Below, one piece after another: positions 12,851-23,285 of a DNA stretch of 64,000 bases. This stretch comes from Bimuria novae-zelandiae CBS 107.79. Lineage: Eukaryota; Ascomycota; Dothideomycetes; Pleosporales; Didymosphaeriaceae. The translations under genes and the position numbers were made by a program. Where the stretch lies: the NCBI GenBank assembly GCA_010015655.1, contig ML976749.1, positions 225,263-289,262 of the forward strand. Reading direction: 5' to 3'. The notes beneath the pieces were generated by a model. That model did not search any database, was not told the DNA's origin, and worked only from the letters and a program-made list of their open reading frames with translations. The stretch's first letter is position 1; the number at the start of each line of letters is the position of its first letter.

Positions 12851-12996
12851 ACTACCGGCAAGGCCTGCCTTGTAACAGCACTTGGTGTACATGCCACATT
12901 GAATCATGTCTCGGCAGTCTTTGTGGGACCAGACGCCGAAGGCATAGCCATAGCGAACATGGAGAGGATGATGAGCGAGAGGAGCTCGGTAAGCTG
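12838..12996 (-). pseudogene. Deleted paralogue of the 9-Cys secreted peptide
   Basis: The minus strand starts with a signal peptide, MQLTELLSLIILSMFAMAM, closely resembling that of the intact gene at 13328-13567. The frame then shifts into YAFGVWSHKDC and CCYKAG, the counterpart of KAFGVWVRKDC and CCKLNC in the intact copy. The central block that carries the first four cysteines of the intact protein is missing. The start-frame peptide runs into a stop after only about 31 codons. The pattern is a paralogue damaged by an internal deletion that also changed frame. Alternatively the ATG frame encodes a new very short peptide, which seems less likely. Confidence 0.6.
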
Positions 12997-13327
12997 CATG
13001 GTGGGCGAGTTGGTGAAGTGGAATGAAAGATTTGATATGGAGCTGGGGGTGGAGTGGGAGACTTGAAGAATTGGGGTGAACCTTGAGTCGAGAAGGCTTG
13101 AGGCGTCCAAGATATATATACTGGGAGACAAACGGTTGAGCACCGTTGTCCTTCACATAATGATCTAGCTACCGGTGCCCTGCGCCTGACTAACTTCCCC
13201 ACATAAGTGTAAATCCGTTCGTGATGTAACCGCTCACTTGTCCGTTCGCCCCAATGCCCAACGCGAGGCCGTGCTCCTAGCTTGTATCAGTAAGATGCAA
13301 CGAATTTTTATCTACCTGCCTCATGGC

Positions 13328-13567
13328 CTAGCCACGGCAGTCACTGGTAAGGCCGCAATTCAACTTGCAGCACCTGGTGAACTCCCAGCCATCAACCGCA
13401 CCCTTGCAGTCCTTCCTGACCCAGACTCCGAAAGCCTTCCCTATGCAGCAGTCGTATGAGGCATCCCAGTGGATGGCCTTCGTATCCGGGCGAAGGCACT
13501 TGCAAGCCAGACCGGTTGAGGCGAAGAGGGAGAGAAAAATGGGAACGAGGAGCTTGTTGAGCTTCAT
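13328..13567 (-). CDS. Small secreted cysteine-rich protein (effector/AMP-like)
   Basis: Single exon, 79 aa. The start is taken at 13567 because a clear signal peptide follows (MKLNKLLVPIFLSLFASTGL), whereas the longer frame upstream is polar and begins without a signal. The mature region carries nine cysteines, in the order CxC, CC, C, CC, C, C, with the conserved-looking block KAFGVWVRKDC shared with the deleted neighbour at 12838-12996. No known domain was recognised. Length, secretion signal and cysteine density fit fungal effectors or antimicrobial peptides; that is inference. It is next to a defensin gene on the same strand. Confidence 0.7.
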   Translation of the reverse strand: MKLNKLLVPIFLSLFASTGLACKCLRPDTKAIHWDASYDCCIGKAFGVWVRKDCKGAVDGWEFTRCCKLNCGLTSDCRG

Positions 13568-14033
13568 TGTAGATGATGAGTCGAGATCGATAGATGCTTG
13601 GAGGTGGTGCAGATGAAAGTTTGAAAAGCCGAGTGGAAGTTGGGGATATCGAGATTCAAGTCCACAAAGAAGAAGTGGATTTGACAAGTAGTTGAACGCC
13701 CAGCGTCCTGTTTATATAGGAATAGACAAACGCTCGTACCCCGCCAGGCTCCTCATCGTGGGCAGCTTCCGTTTGCATGAGCGGTAATTTCAGGAACCTA
13801 GTTAGCTTGCGCTCACTTTAATTGGTCGTGGGCAGTAATGAAAGATACCAGCAGCTGTATCAATTGAATCCAAAGCAAAGAAGTAGACTACATGTAGCCC
13901 CAAGGAATCCAGCAAGAACGAATGAATACCCGACCGCATCTCCGACTCCTCCACAACTTCCTCTCATCCAGACTACCCGAGCAGCACGCACGCAACTCCA
14001 TAGCCCCCACTATCTCACAAATCGAGGTACCAT

Positions 14034-14454
14034 CTAGCCAAAAACACAGATGCAAGTATGCCACAAGAACCCCCCACAGTACCCACCCGTCCTTCCCCCC
14101 TTAAGGCTCCTGCACTATCACCCTATTAGCCACCCTCCCCTACCTGACCCATTATCTACTCACATGCTTATTACATTCATACCGGTTGCGGTTCGTAAAC
14201 CCGCATCCAAAGCCTCTAGCTTCGAGACTCGCGCCTGCCTCGCGGGCAGACACCTCTGACTTGTCCTCTTCAGCGACACCCCAGGGGAAGTCATCTTCAA
14301 CGCCTACGTCAAACGCTGGCGTTTGATTAGCTTCGGGTTCGGCCTCGCGAGCGTCGAACGGAGCAGCGATGTCGGCGTCGGCGGTGGTGGGCGCGGCCGC
14401 GGCGCTGGCGGCGAAGGCAAGGACGGTGATCGCGATGGCTTTGGAGAAGTACAT
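14034..14454 (-). CDS. Fungal CS-alpha-beta defensin precursor (plectasin-like)
   Basis: Two exons, 14454-14164 and 14114-14034, with a 49-nt intron (GTGAGT donor, CTAAT branch, TAG acceptor); 123 aa. Signal peptide MYFSKAIAITVLAFAASAAAA; an acidic propeptide of about 60 residues; then LEAR, a Kex2-like cleavage end, before a 43-residue mature peptide starting GFGC. Mature cysteines are at 4, 14, 18, 30, 38 and 40, that is C-x9-C-x3-C-x11-C-x7-C-x-C with GGYCGG before the CxC end, the cysteine-stabilised alpha-beta signature seen in plectasin-type defensins. Family members bind lipid II and inhibit Gram-positive bacteria. Exon 1 alone reads into a stop three codons past the donor, so an intron-less call would lose four of the six cysteines. 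Spectrum and activity are unknown. Confidence 0.85.
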
Positions 14455-15393
14455 TTTGAAGGAGTGGTTGAGAAGTGAAATGCGTTGAAGGGGACGTTGG
14501 TAATTGAGTGTGGGAGCTGAAAGTTATTGCTGGTAGATGGTTGAGATGCTGAGTGCTGATGGCTGGAAGGCATGCAATGGTGATGGTCTTTATACTCTCG
14601 CGACGAGTGATCGCCCTAATGTAAGAGTTCTATTCTCGTTGCTCTCGTTCCATTGCGTAGATTGAATACATCGTCCGAGATGAAAATGCATCTTCAAATA
14701 GAACTCCGAACCTGTGCAGTCCCATGATTGAACCCGCTTTCGAACGAATGCGAACGATACGATGAATCCTTCTATGGGTTTCAACAACCAGAACGTTTTT
14801 CTCTTCCAGGAGGTGTTGTGCCAGGATACGAAGTCGCATGCAAGACACGATCGGACATTTTGTCGCGCGCTCGTATCCTTCAGCTCGTACGCTGGCGCGT
14901 AGATCTCTAACTCCGCAAATCCACAATGCAATGCGCCCCCACTCGTATCCGGGACTTTTGGAATGAATACTGTTCAACGGCTTTGGCCCCCTTGTCTTGC
15001 CTCAGGCCTGGCGGGGGAAAGGCGCTCGCTAAATTCGGTCTCGTAAGAAGTTTCTACTAATATGGAGGCGCTCTGAATATCCTGAACGCAGAATTGGCAG
15101 GGAAAGTCCGAAGGGTGGGCGGGAGAATGCAAAACCTTCAAGTGCAATGCATCAGCAGTGCTACCAGAGCAGAATCTGTATAAAATTGAATTCGGTGACT
15201 CGAACGCCGCTACTAATTTCACGTATGCTGTCCATTTCCATTAACCTCAGTTGGCCATTACATCTCGAAATTAAACACCAATACGCTCATGCCCGTTCCG
15301 TATCCCTGGAGAGGAGTCATCAGGCTCGCTACTCACAAAACCACCCAAGCATTCCAGGGAGATCTTCATCAAAGGGTAGAGCAGGCCTTTTGC
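14455..15393. other. Intergenic, nothing recognised
   Basis: Holds the defensin promoter/5' leader and the tetraspanin 3' flank. No ORF with family features. Confidence 0.4.
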
Positions 15394-16516
15394 CTAACTC
15401 GACGGCCTCAGCCACTCATTCTCCAACGGTCCACGCTCCTGGCCAGCAGCGTTATTGCTCCTGCCCTCGAGCGCACTCTCCACGTGCTCCGTTGCTGAAT
15501 CAATCGCCTTCCTTGCTCCGTTCTCGACCTCGCCATCGCTGTGCTCCTCCTCCACGCGATCCGAGTAGCGGTTGAAGTTGGGCAAGTATTCGATCGCCCC
15601 GCGCGGATTGTCACCGCCACCGTGTTCCTCGTCGGCAAGCATGCGGGACACACGGTCGGGGACTACATTGTGGAACCAAGACTCTCGCTGCGTGGGAATC
15701 GCAATGATGGCGAACTAGCATTGTCAGCGTCGAGCGAGAGAACCGATGGATGGGTGGGACTAACCTGCCACACGAAAACTAGCGCTACAACGGCCATGAG
15801 TATCCCCGCCATGTGTTGCTCCTCGCCCTTCCAAGGACCCAAGCAGCTGTTGGTGTGTCCGAGCATCTCTTCACATGCGGTGGGCTTGTGCGTCTTATCC
15901 GGGAATGGCCATGCCATGTCGCGCGAGTTCTTCAACCCGCAGCAGTTGAACGTATCCTGTATCGTGCGCACAGCCTCCGCATTCTTGGTCCGGTATAGAT
16001 GCTCCCATCTGGAACGTAGCCCGCAGTCCAGACCCGACGGCGGAGCTGCGTGCGTGCCGAGCAGCGTGATGACGACGGTCGAGTAAATGAAGATGATTGT
16101 ATTCGCGACGATGACGAGCGGCGGACGACGGATCTCGCCACGTTTCAGGCGCTTGTGACGCTCCTGGCTGCGGGTGAGGTCGTAGCCAAGTTCGAGGAGG
16201 ATGCCGGAGACGGCGGGAAGGACTGTAGTAGCGTAGGTGAGGCCATTGGGTAAGGGAAGGGAGAGCTTGTTTGCGAAGCTAGTGGCGTATCTGCAAGTGG
16301 TCAGTTAGACAACGGGATGTCGTGGGGTCTGACGTACCCTGAGAGCCTGCGTATGGTGATACTATTAGTGAGTGTTTCCTATGTTTGCGGGTAATGGGGC
16401 TTACGCCGTGACGAGAATGAGATACTGCGGCTTGTCAGCTGAGCTCTGAAGCTGAGAAGTATACCAATTACCACAACGCTGACCGTAGTGACAACTTGTT
16501 TTCGCGTGTAAGTCAT
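15394..16516 (-). CDS. Tetraspanin (fungal Tsp-type membrane protein)
   Basis: Five exons: 16516-16472, 16424-16405, 16346-16338 (a 9-nt micro-exon), 16290-15765 and 15714-15394; about 306 aa. Four hydrophobic segments are arranged as in tetraspanins, beginning MTYTRKQVVTTVSVV. The large loop between TM3 and TM4 has the diagnostic NCCG motif (DTFNCCGLKN) with further cysteines in LDCG, ACEE and NSCLG. The fourth helix is GILMAVVALVFVWQ and the tail is long, acidic and cytosolic. Tetraspanins organise membrane microdomains; fungal ones act in hyphal or appressorial function. The micro-exon is required to keep frame between two consensus introns. Which fungal subgroup it belongs to is not certain. 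Confidence 0.82.
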
Positions 16517-17056
16517 GATGATACAGCTGGCCCAGTATCAGGCACAGATTAGTCCATATGAGAAGGTAAGAGTAGTAAGGCTGCTTCGAGACGATGAAGG
16601 CAGAGGTTGAGAGAAATAAGGCTGCGCCCTTGCTTTGAGGCGCCACCAGCTTCTCCGCATTTCGCGCTGTGGAGGGGTAGGGATACCTATCGCTTGGTCC
16701 TTTCACGTCGGAGGCGCCAGCCAAGAGCCGATGCCATGGTTCACCCGACAGCGGACCATGCAGCTCTCTGCGTGCTCCTAACCTGAGCTTTGATTGGCGA
16801 CATCGGGAGCCGGACAATAAGCTACAATTGCTAAGAAGATAACAATGGAAGATCAACGTGCCGTTCGAGATGGAATTCCTGTCACGTCAACGATGGAACC
16901 GTAGGCTGTGGGCCCTGGGACAACTTTCGGGATGGATTCAAAATTACGTCATCCTCACCCCTAAACACAAAAAGCCTCGGCATTATGTATACCTGAGGTA
17001 TGCCTCCAGGGCTGTAAGTGCAACACGAGAGCAGCGACACTCACGAGTTATCAATC

Positions 17057-17830
17057 ATGGAAATCTACTGGCTAGTCCACATGTCTGCTCTCGTCCTCAT
17101 TTACTACAACTACCTCTCCTCCACCGCTGTTATAATTCTCACCGCGGGCTACCTGACCCAGCTCCAATTACGCCGACCCAGCAGCAAGACGGCGACCACG
17201 AAGAATGAATCCTGGATCATGTGGCTCATGGCTTCATCTTTGGTTACAAACTTAGCCCGCATCGTCACACTGATGATAGCTGCGCACCACGCGACTATCT
17301 CGCATGCCAAATTCTCGTCGCGTAAACCCCCTCACGCTGAGACGATGATACGAAACACCTGCCCTGTACCGGAGTACCTTGACGAGAAGATGTTCACCCT
17401 ATCGCCTCAAGTCCTCGCCAGTCTGGCGCTGCTGTGTGCAGGGAGCTACATCCGTTCCCGTGCCTTCACCCAGCTGGGTAACAATTTCACGTATCGTCTT
17501 ACGAAGCCGGATCACCTCGTTACGGATGGTCTGTACGCGTACGTGAGGCATCCGTCGTACACGGGGCTTCTTGCTGTGCTGTTTGCAAAGTACTCGCTCT
17601 TTAGCCGGCAGAGGGGCGTTTTTAGTTGTTGGGCGCCCTTGGTAGACGAGAGGCTTGTGATCGATGATCGCATTGGCTATCTGGCTTCGGCCATTGTATT
17701 TGCCATTCTCGTGTGGATGTTTATGGTCAAGAGGGTTGAGGCTGAGGAGACGATGATGGAGAAGGAGTTCGGGCAGTCTTGGAGGGAATATTGCAAGGGC
17801 ACGAAGAAGTTCATTCCGTTTGTGTACTAA
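17057..17830 (+). CDS. Isoprenylcysteine carboxyl methyltransferase-like (ICMT/PEMT fold) protein
   Basis: Single exon, 257 aa from the ATG at 17057; the frame further upstream has only a GTG start. Multiple hydrophobic segments are followed by the conserved C-terminal catalytic region: [21 protein letters not shown], then YVRHPSYTG (the RHP-Y-G motif that binds S-adenosylmethionine), a helix, and [20 protein letters not shown] near the end. ER-membrane enzymes of this family methylate prenylated C-terminal cysteines or related small substrates. The protein could be the CAAX methyltransferase or a paralogue; the N-terminal half is divergent, so the substrate is left open. Confidence 0.8.
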   Translation: MEIYWLVHMSALVLIYYNYLSSTAVIILTAGYLTQLQLRRPSSKTATTKNESWIMWLMASSLVTNLARIVTLMIAAHHATISHAKFSSRKPPHAETMIRNTCPVPEYLDEKMFTLSPQVLASLALLCAGSYIRSRAFTQLGNNFTYRLTKPDHLVTDGLYAYVRHPSYTGLLAVLFAKYSLFSRQRGVFSCWAPLVDERLVIDDRIGYLASAIVFAILVWMFMVKRVEAEETMMEKEFGQSWREYCKGTKKFIPFVY

Positions 17831-18034
17831 GATCTCAAAACGTGAAAGTTGCGTATGCGTACTCCGCATTGAAGAAGTTGGGAGATGAGAAGGTCAGTGT
17901 AGTGTGTATTCGATCCTCCGTGTCGAGAAATTTGTGTTATTTCTGCTCTGATATAAACTTCAGTGTAGAGTATATAGCTGCCCGTACATTGTCGACGCAG
18001 GGTCGAGGTGCCAACGAAGGTTGGAGAGAGCAAC

Positions 18035-18705
18035 CTACAGCTTTGCCAGGACGGCATCCGCTCCAGAAACCTTTGTAATGTCAGCCAGAAACTGCGTTCA
18101 CGGAAAACTTTCCTTACAGAGACTTCCCCCGGCGATGACTCCTTTTCTGCGTAGGTAATCTTACCATGATCTATGACCATGGCCCATCGTCCATTGCGGT
18201 CACCGCCACCCGACCAACCATACTCCTTGGAGAAGAAAGTCTTGGTGTCCGAAAAGAATAAGATATCATCACCCTTCACACCATTGACCTTGCCCCAAGC
18301 ATTCATGACCCAGGCGTCATTGCTCGCGATGACAGCTACAATGTCCACGCCCTTGTCCTTGAACTCGCTTCGCTTCTGGATGTATGGCGGGAGGTGGCGG
18401 GCCTGGCAGCCGGGTGTAAAGGCTCCTGTGACACAGCTATCAGCATGTGATACTCTGATTGCTAAAGTACGTTACACACCGGGAACGCTGAACAGCACGA
18501 CCTTCTTGTCCTTCCACTCCGTGCTGGCGTCGTACGCTTGAGGGATGCCACAGGCAGTCGCATCTGAGTCGGTGATCGGAGCCCACCTGAAATACGTCAG
18601 CACAATGTTCTCAGGCAGACTGCGAAAGACACCTGTGTCCACTGGGGGTCCTCACTCAAACTTCACGCCATCCGGGAAGGTGTCGCCGACTTGGAGAGGT
18701 GCCAT
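18035..18705 (-). CDS. Peroxiredoxin, PMP20/Prx5-type
   Basis: Four exons (18705-18656, 18586-18480, 18425-18118, 18070-18035) with introns of 69, 54 and 47 nt; about 166 aa. The peroxidatic site is PGAFTPGC followed by QARHLPPY. Other family blocks are [18 protein letters not shown] (here [10 protein letters not shown]), [30 protein letters not shown], and the end [11 protein letters not shown]. It reduces hydrogen peroxide and alkyl hydroperoxides with thioredoxin or glutathione; homologues are peroxisomal or cytosolic. No classic C-terminal SKL is present, although the ending AKL is a recognisable PTS1-like tripeptide, so peroxisomal import is plausible. Without the first intron an in-frame TGA would interrupt the protein; splicing removes it. 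Confidence 0.9.
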
Positions 18706-18758
18706 TGTGATCACTAACTTTCTTGGAATCAATTGAGAAGCTTGAGGAGAGGATGTAA

Positions 18759-18855
18759 AGTTTAGGCGGTGTATTGCTTATGAAGCTGAAGCTAGTCTGG
18801 CAATCAAGTTTGGGCGGAGTAGTGCTTATGAAGCTGTAACTGTTCTGGCAATCTG
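18759..18855. repeat. 48-bp imperfect tandem duplication
   Basis: Units 18759-18806 and 18807-18855 share GCTTATGAAGCTG and TTCTGGCAATC-like blocks. They lie upstream of the peroxiredoxin start, so a promoter role is possible but unsupported. Confidence 0.65.
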
Positions 18856-19420
18856 GTTGGTCTTATGGGCCGGACAGCGCGGAGTTTCTGGCGGGGTCCA
18901 TGGAGGGGCAGCGTGCACCAGAAGGGTCCACAGCAATGGCATCACCGAGGCATCTTCCAATGAGGCAGGAAGCTGAACCCTTAGCCTCGCCTTGCAATCG
19001 ATGTCAATTCCAAATAGTTTACCCTGGCTGGACGCCCTGGAAAGGATGCAGCCTGTACAAAACTAATTGAACGCCGCCGACGCTCGGCAAGCTGCCGATA
19101 AAAGAAAAGCTGCTCGGCACCATCATACAGGCCGACGGGCTTGGACGAGTCCGAGACCCACAGCCACGCAGTTTCAATGTCAGACAAGTCACTCGGCTCT
19201 AAGCGTGTTTAGATGAATCAGCATGTGTAGAAAATATTGAGGATCCATTATACATAAGAGTCACTTATGCTGGTTGCTGGCGCAGTAGCTTCCTACCCAT
19301 GCCTCTAGTGTCGCCTATTATTCACAGGAAAAGGAAGGCCGTTACCTGTAATATAAAAGCACACCATAAGCGCTTCAATCACCGCTTCCTCTCCTCATCT
19401 CCTCCACCAAATCGCCCGCC

Positions 19421-19988
19421 ATGTCTCTGAGTCCACCGTTCACCGAGGAATCCGCCCGTGCCAAGGTCAAAAAGGCCCAAGATCTGTGGAATTCGCAAGA
19501 TCCCCAAAAGTGCTCCGCAGCGTATACGCCTGACAGTATCTGGCGTAACCGAGGGGTCTTTTTCAGCGGCCAAAAAGCCATCGAAGAATTTCTGACGAAG
19601 AAGTGGGAGAAGGAGAAGAACTACCGGCTCCGCAAGGAGCTCTTCGCCTTCACTGACAACAAGATCGCTGTGCAATTTTGGTACGAGTATCAAGATGCGC
19701 ACGACGCCATGAAGTGGAAGCGATGTTACGGACTCGAAGATTGTACGCAGCTCTCAGACACCAAGCAGGTGTCCCTTGGCTAATTGTGAATTTCCACGTA
19801 TAGGGACGTTCGCGGAGGATGGCCGCATGCGTAAGCGGCAGATGAGCGGAAACGACGTGGAGATCAGCGACTCGGGTCGGTTCTGCGCCCTACAACTCAA
19901 TCATATGATACTGATCGTTGCTCCAGAGCGTTGGTTCAAGGAAGGTGTCGATGTCAATACGGTTGATATCAGCGAGCAGCATTGGTGA
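19421..19988 (+). CDS. DUF1348 / NTF2-like (SnoaL-fold) protein
   Basis: Three exons, 19421-19742, 19804-19875 and 19927-19988; 151 aa, the family's usual size. Conserved blocks: PPFTEESARAKVKKAQDLWN, YTPDSIWRNRGVFFSG, FLTKKWEKEKNYRLRKELFAF, KIAVQFWYEYQDA, then after splicing EDWTFAEDGRMRKRQMSGND and the tail ERWFKEGVDVNTVDISEQHW. A cone-like NTF2 fold with a pocket; the family is conserved in bacteria and fungi but its reaction is not established. It converges with the Roadblock gene with only 13 bp between the stop codons. Confidence 0.88.
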
Positions 19989-20001
19989 GCTCGTTGGGTG
20001 C

Positions 20002-20517
20002 TCAAGCCGGCGGTGTATCGTGGACGAGGACGTGGATGAACTTGCAGTCTGCACCCAGTTAGCGGAGGAATTATGAAACAACCGTGTCTAGCTCACCGGG
20101 TATGATAACCAGTTCATTCTTCTTGGTTCGCAAGCGCAACAACTTGACCTCGTCTTCTTCGTACAAGCCCTCTACCAAGTTTCCGGCTGCCGTAAGAAAC
20201 GCCCACACCTTGCTCGCTACGTCTTCAGCACTATTCATGCCGGTGTCTTTCTTTCCGTTCGTATAGCTGTCGGGCGCCGTCTCGTTCGAGGCAGGCAACG
20301 TGCTGTTGGGGTTCGCAGAGGAGGAATTTGATATTAAGCCCGTGGTGCGCACAATGGCTCCGTTATCGCGTGAAAGAATCAGGGTGCTCTGGACTCCTGG
20401 CTTTTGACTGAGGCGGACAAGGTGCGCGAGCGTCTCTTCGGGCTGCATCGCTGTTAGTTCGTGCTTGCGGCACAAGAACCGCGGGGGGCGTACGGATTTC
20501 TCGGCTACGGCGCCCAT
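20002..20517 (-). CDS. Roadblock/LC7-type dynein light chain
   Basis: Two exons, 20517-20097 and 20048-20002, with a 48-nt intron; about 155 aa. The Roadblock/LC7 core reads ETLAHLVRLSQKPGVQSTLI, LSRDNGAIVRTTG, a Ser/Asn-rich insertion, VASKVWAFLTAAGNLVEGL, DEVKLLRLRTKKNELVIIP, and, after the splice, a short final strand FIHVLVHD. LC7 light chains bind the dynein intermediate chain and regulate motor cargo; related proteins serve Rag/Rab complexes. The insertion between the strands is common in filamentous fungi. The start at 20517 is the first ATG, but the first ~20 residues are atypical, and an internal ATG (aligned to MQPEET) could be the true start. Confidence 0.85.
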
Positions 20518-20837
20518 TTTGAAGACGAGGTGTGTATTCGTGTAGAAGAAGGGACAGTATTCGTGACGCAATTAATTAAGAACTGCACGAGGTCTCCTTA
20601 CAACATGATCTTGTTGATGTTTGGCCCATGGCTCTAACAAACACGATCGGCAGTCGCCAAGACGGCTTATTAAGCGTGGCCCAATGGAGCAGCCGCGAAT
20701 TTTCTTGACTTCGATCAGTGCACACCTTGCGAACGGTTGTGTGTAAACTCTAGCACGATTTTCACGAATAGCATTCATGCGAATATCATGCCAACGTGGA
20801 CTTTGCAGCAATTACCTCGATAGTGGTTGACATACAA

Positions 20838-21973
20838 ATGGGTTCCAGTGCCAAAAAGAAGAAAGAGAAGAAGAAGGATTTCCAGAAAGCGAAGCTGAAG
20901 GTTGGCAAGACCAAACCCAAGGCCGCCAATGCAACAGATACGGGTTTCAAGGCCAAAGGTACGCGGATTTTATGAACATCGTGACATTGCACGAAGTTCT
21001 GCCAGCCCGGTCACCACTACGCATGCCGGCTACCTGGAAATGATTCTTAAAAGTATTTGCTGACTTTCATACAGCAATCGCCCTGAAGCAGCAGTCTCTT
21101 TCAGCAACCGCTCCGACTGTAGAGGCGCAATGTGCGCATCAGCTTTCTCTACTCAACCACAAATCCGACACACAAAGGCGAGATTCGCTTGCCTACCTGA
21201 CGACAGTCATCTCAACGCACCCACCAGGTTCACCTCTACCACAGCCAGCTTCAGTCATCATCTCGACTGTCCAACGCTTGGTTCTGGATGGATCAAATAG
21301 CGTGCGACAGCAAATGCTGAAGCTGGTGCAGAGCCTGCCCAAAGCCGATGTTGCAAGCCATACGGACTCGCTCTTACTGCATACTCGCGCCGGAATGACA
21401 CATCTATCCACCGATATTCGGACCTTTTCCCTTGAAATGCTAGAGTGGTTGCTGAGCGTTGCTGGAGACGAGGTTGTCAGCTGTGCCGGCGGCTGGGTGA
21501 AGACTCTAAAATGCTTCCTTAGCTTACTAGGCTGGCAAGCTCAATTCGGGAGCAAATGGTCCGCCACGAAGTCTTTCGGGAAAACAGTTGGAGATTCGAA
21601 GGTTCAGGTGAAGCAGATGACCACTTTGGCGACGTTTCTGAGAGCTGGCATGTCACAGCCAAAGCAGATGGCGGCAATTGGGAGCGGCGAGGTCAGCTTT
21701 CCGTTGTCACAGACCGAGCATCATGTACTTTCAGAGCGTTCGAATACGTTCGCGCATTTGAATCTCTTCGGAGCGGCTCGAGATGAGGAGGCGGAGATGT
21801 ACGAGGATAGGGAAGATCGTCAGAGGGTGTTCCACGAATTGGCAGAGCCCGCAATCGCGGCGGGCCTGGAGCAAGCGACGAAAGGAGGTGGGGAGTTGGG
21901 ACGCGCAGGGGCTCAGTTACGGAAGGCGATGAAAGAAGGCATGGCCGACTTCCATGGAATTGATAACACATGA
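20838..21973 (+). CDS. IPI1: Pre-rRNA-processing protein Ipi1 (Rix1 complex)
   Basis: Two exons, 20838-20958 and 21075-21973, with a 116-nt intron; 339 aa, close to fungal Ipi1. The lysine-rich start (MGSSAKKKKEKKKDFQKAK followed by LKVGKTKP) and the splice giving FKAKAIALKQQSL are family hallmarks. ARM-like helices follow (HQLSLLNHKSDTQRRDSLAY, GNSVRQQ-like SNSVRQQMLKLVQSLP, STDIRTFSLEMLEWLL). Ipi1 with Rix1/Ipi3 acts in the nucleolus and nucleoplasm on late 60S particles, in ITS2 processing and Rea1 recruitment. The gene is divergent from the Roadblock gene, with about 320 bp of shared promoter. Confidence 0.92.
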
Positions 21974-23285
21974 GTGCTCAACGGGAAGCGGAGGCACTCG
22001 TGGGACATCATTTCATGACGAGACTACTGGACGGCATCGAAGTGCCTGGTTATCAGTCGCGTGTCAGCCAGGTCAGACTTATTGGCGTAGAACTCCCAGC
22101 AATCTGACTTTCACTGGACTGCATCAAGGAGTTGGTGATGCTAGAGACACCCAAGCAATACTTGAGCTAGTGCCTCAATATTAGTCTCTACGATTGTTGA
22201 CCTGAATCTGACGGCTAGTAGAGGATGTAGTGAGGATTACCACGCGTTTCTTTCGAGCTTCCGAAAGACAATTGGTCGGCGAGTGAATGAATGACTACAA
22301 GCTCCGAGGTACGACACCAAAGGGGTACCCAAATTAGTTTCGTGTGGGTTCCTCATCGGTGCGTGGAGCCCTGTCTAATTTCGAGCATGTAATGGAGTAT
22401 TCAACGATACTGTTCGTCTCGCTCACCGTTGCTGAGCCCCGCTCAGTGACCCATCGACTCTCGAAATGGCGGATAACCCCTGTAAAGCATCACAGTTTTT
22501 GAAACTTGTCGAATCACACTGCCCAGAAGGGCATGCTGGGTCTGGACCCATGATTTACCGATTTTCAGGTAACAGTGGGTTCAGGTGGTCTTGCCCGGGT
22601 GCAAACATCGCCGCCCAAGTGCAGGAGACGCGGTAGGGACTTGCGAAGCTTGGAACTGCCAAAGGGGCTTCTCCCTCTGGTCTGCTTGCGTCAATTCGAT
22701 TTATGGTCAAGTGCCTAATCACAGTAAGAACTGTTTATGCATAATCTAAAGGCATGACCCAGCGACTGATCGCTGTCAGCCAAAATCACACCTCACACCA
22801 TTCTTGTGTGTCGAGCGATGAGAGAGTGTTCGCGAAACTTCGCTGTTACATTCCACTGGAGAGTGACACCAAGACCCAATTCGCACATAGCGCATGAAAA
22901 CGGCCGGGGTTTTCATGTAATGACTGCGTCTGCCTTACCGGTCCAGTATCGAATGTGCAGCAAGTGCCTAACGGCGCAACCAATTAAGTTTGGGTCCCAC
23001 GAGCATCTCTCATGGAGCCCCACTTTTCTATCACTATAAAAGATTTGCCCTTTCCTCTCACCTTTTGCCTTTCTGATTCTTTGTCTAGCTAGCTTATCAG
23101 CCTAAAAGTGGGGCTTGCTTTTATGTATGACGTAGTACATAGAACTAGTTTATAAAAGGGAAAGTTCACTGGTACCCGCTCCATATCTATTTATATCATT
23201 TGCGCATTTGGTTTAGGCAAATTTACTGGCTTTAGGCAACACCCTCGCTACCGTCCACACAGCAATCCAACTGCTTGGCGGACCA
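21974..23285. other. Intergenic, with a short inverted repeat
   Basis: No supported gene. An exact 12-bp inverted pair, AGCCCCACTTTT at 23016-23027 and its reverse complement at 23104-23115, brackets about 75 bp of pyrimidine-rich DNA just before the DUF262 gene. It may be a MITE remnant or a promoter palindrome. Confidence 0.45.

Noticed and set aside
14134..14163. Defensin ORF ending at the unspliced stop (100 aa)
   Set aside because: It would leave only two cysteines; the spliced form gives the full six-cysteine defensin pattern.
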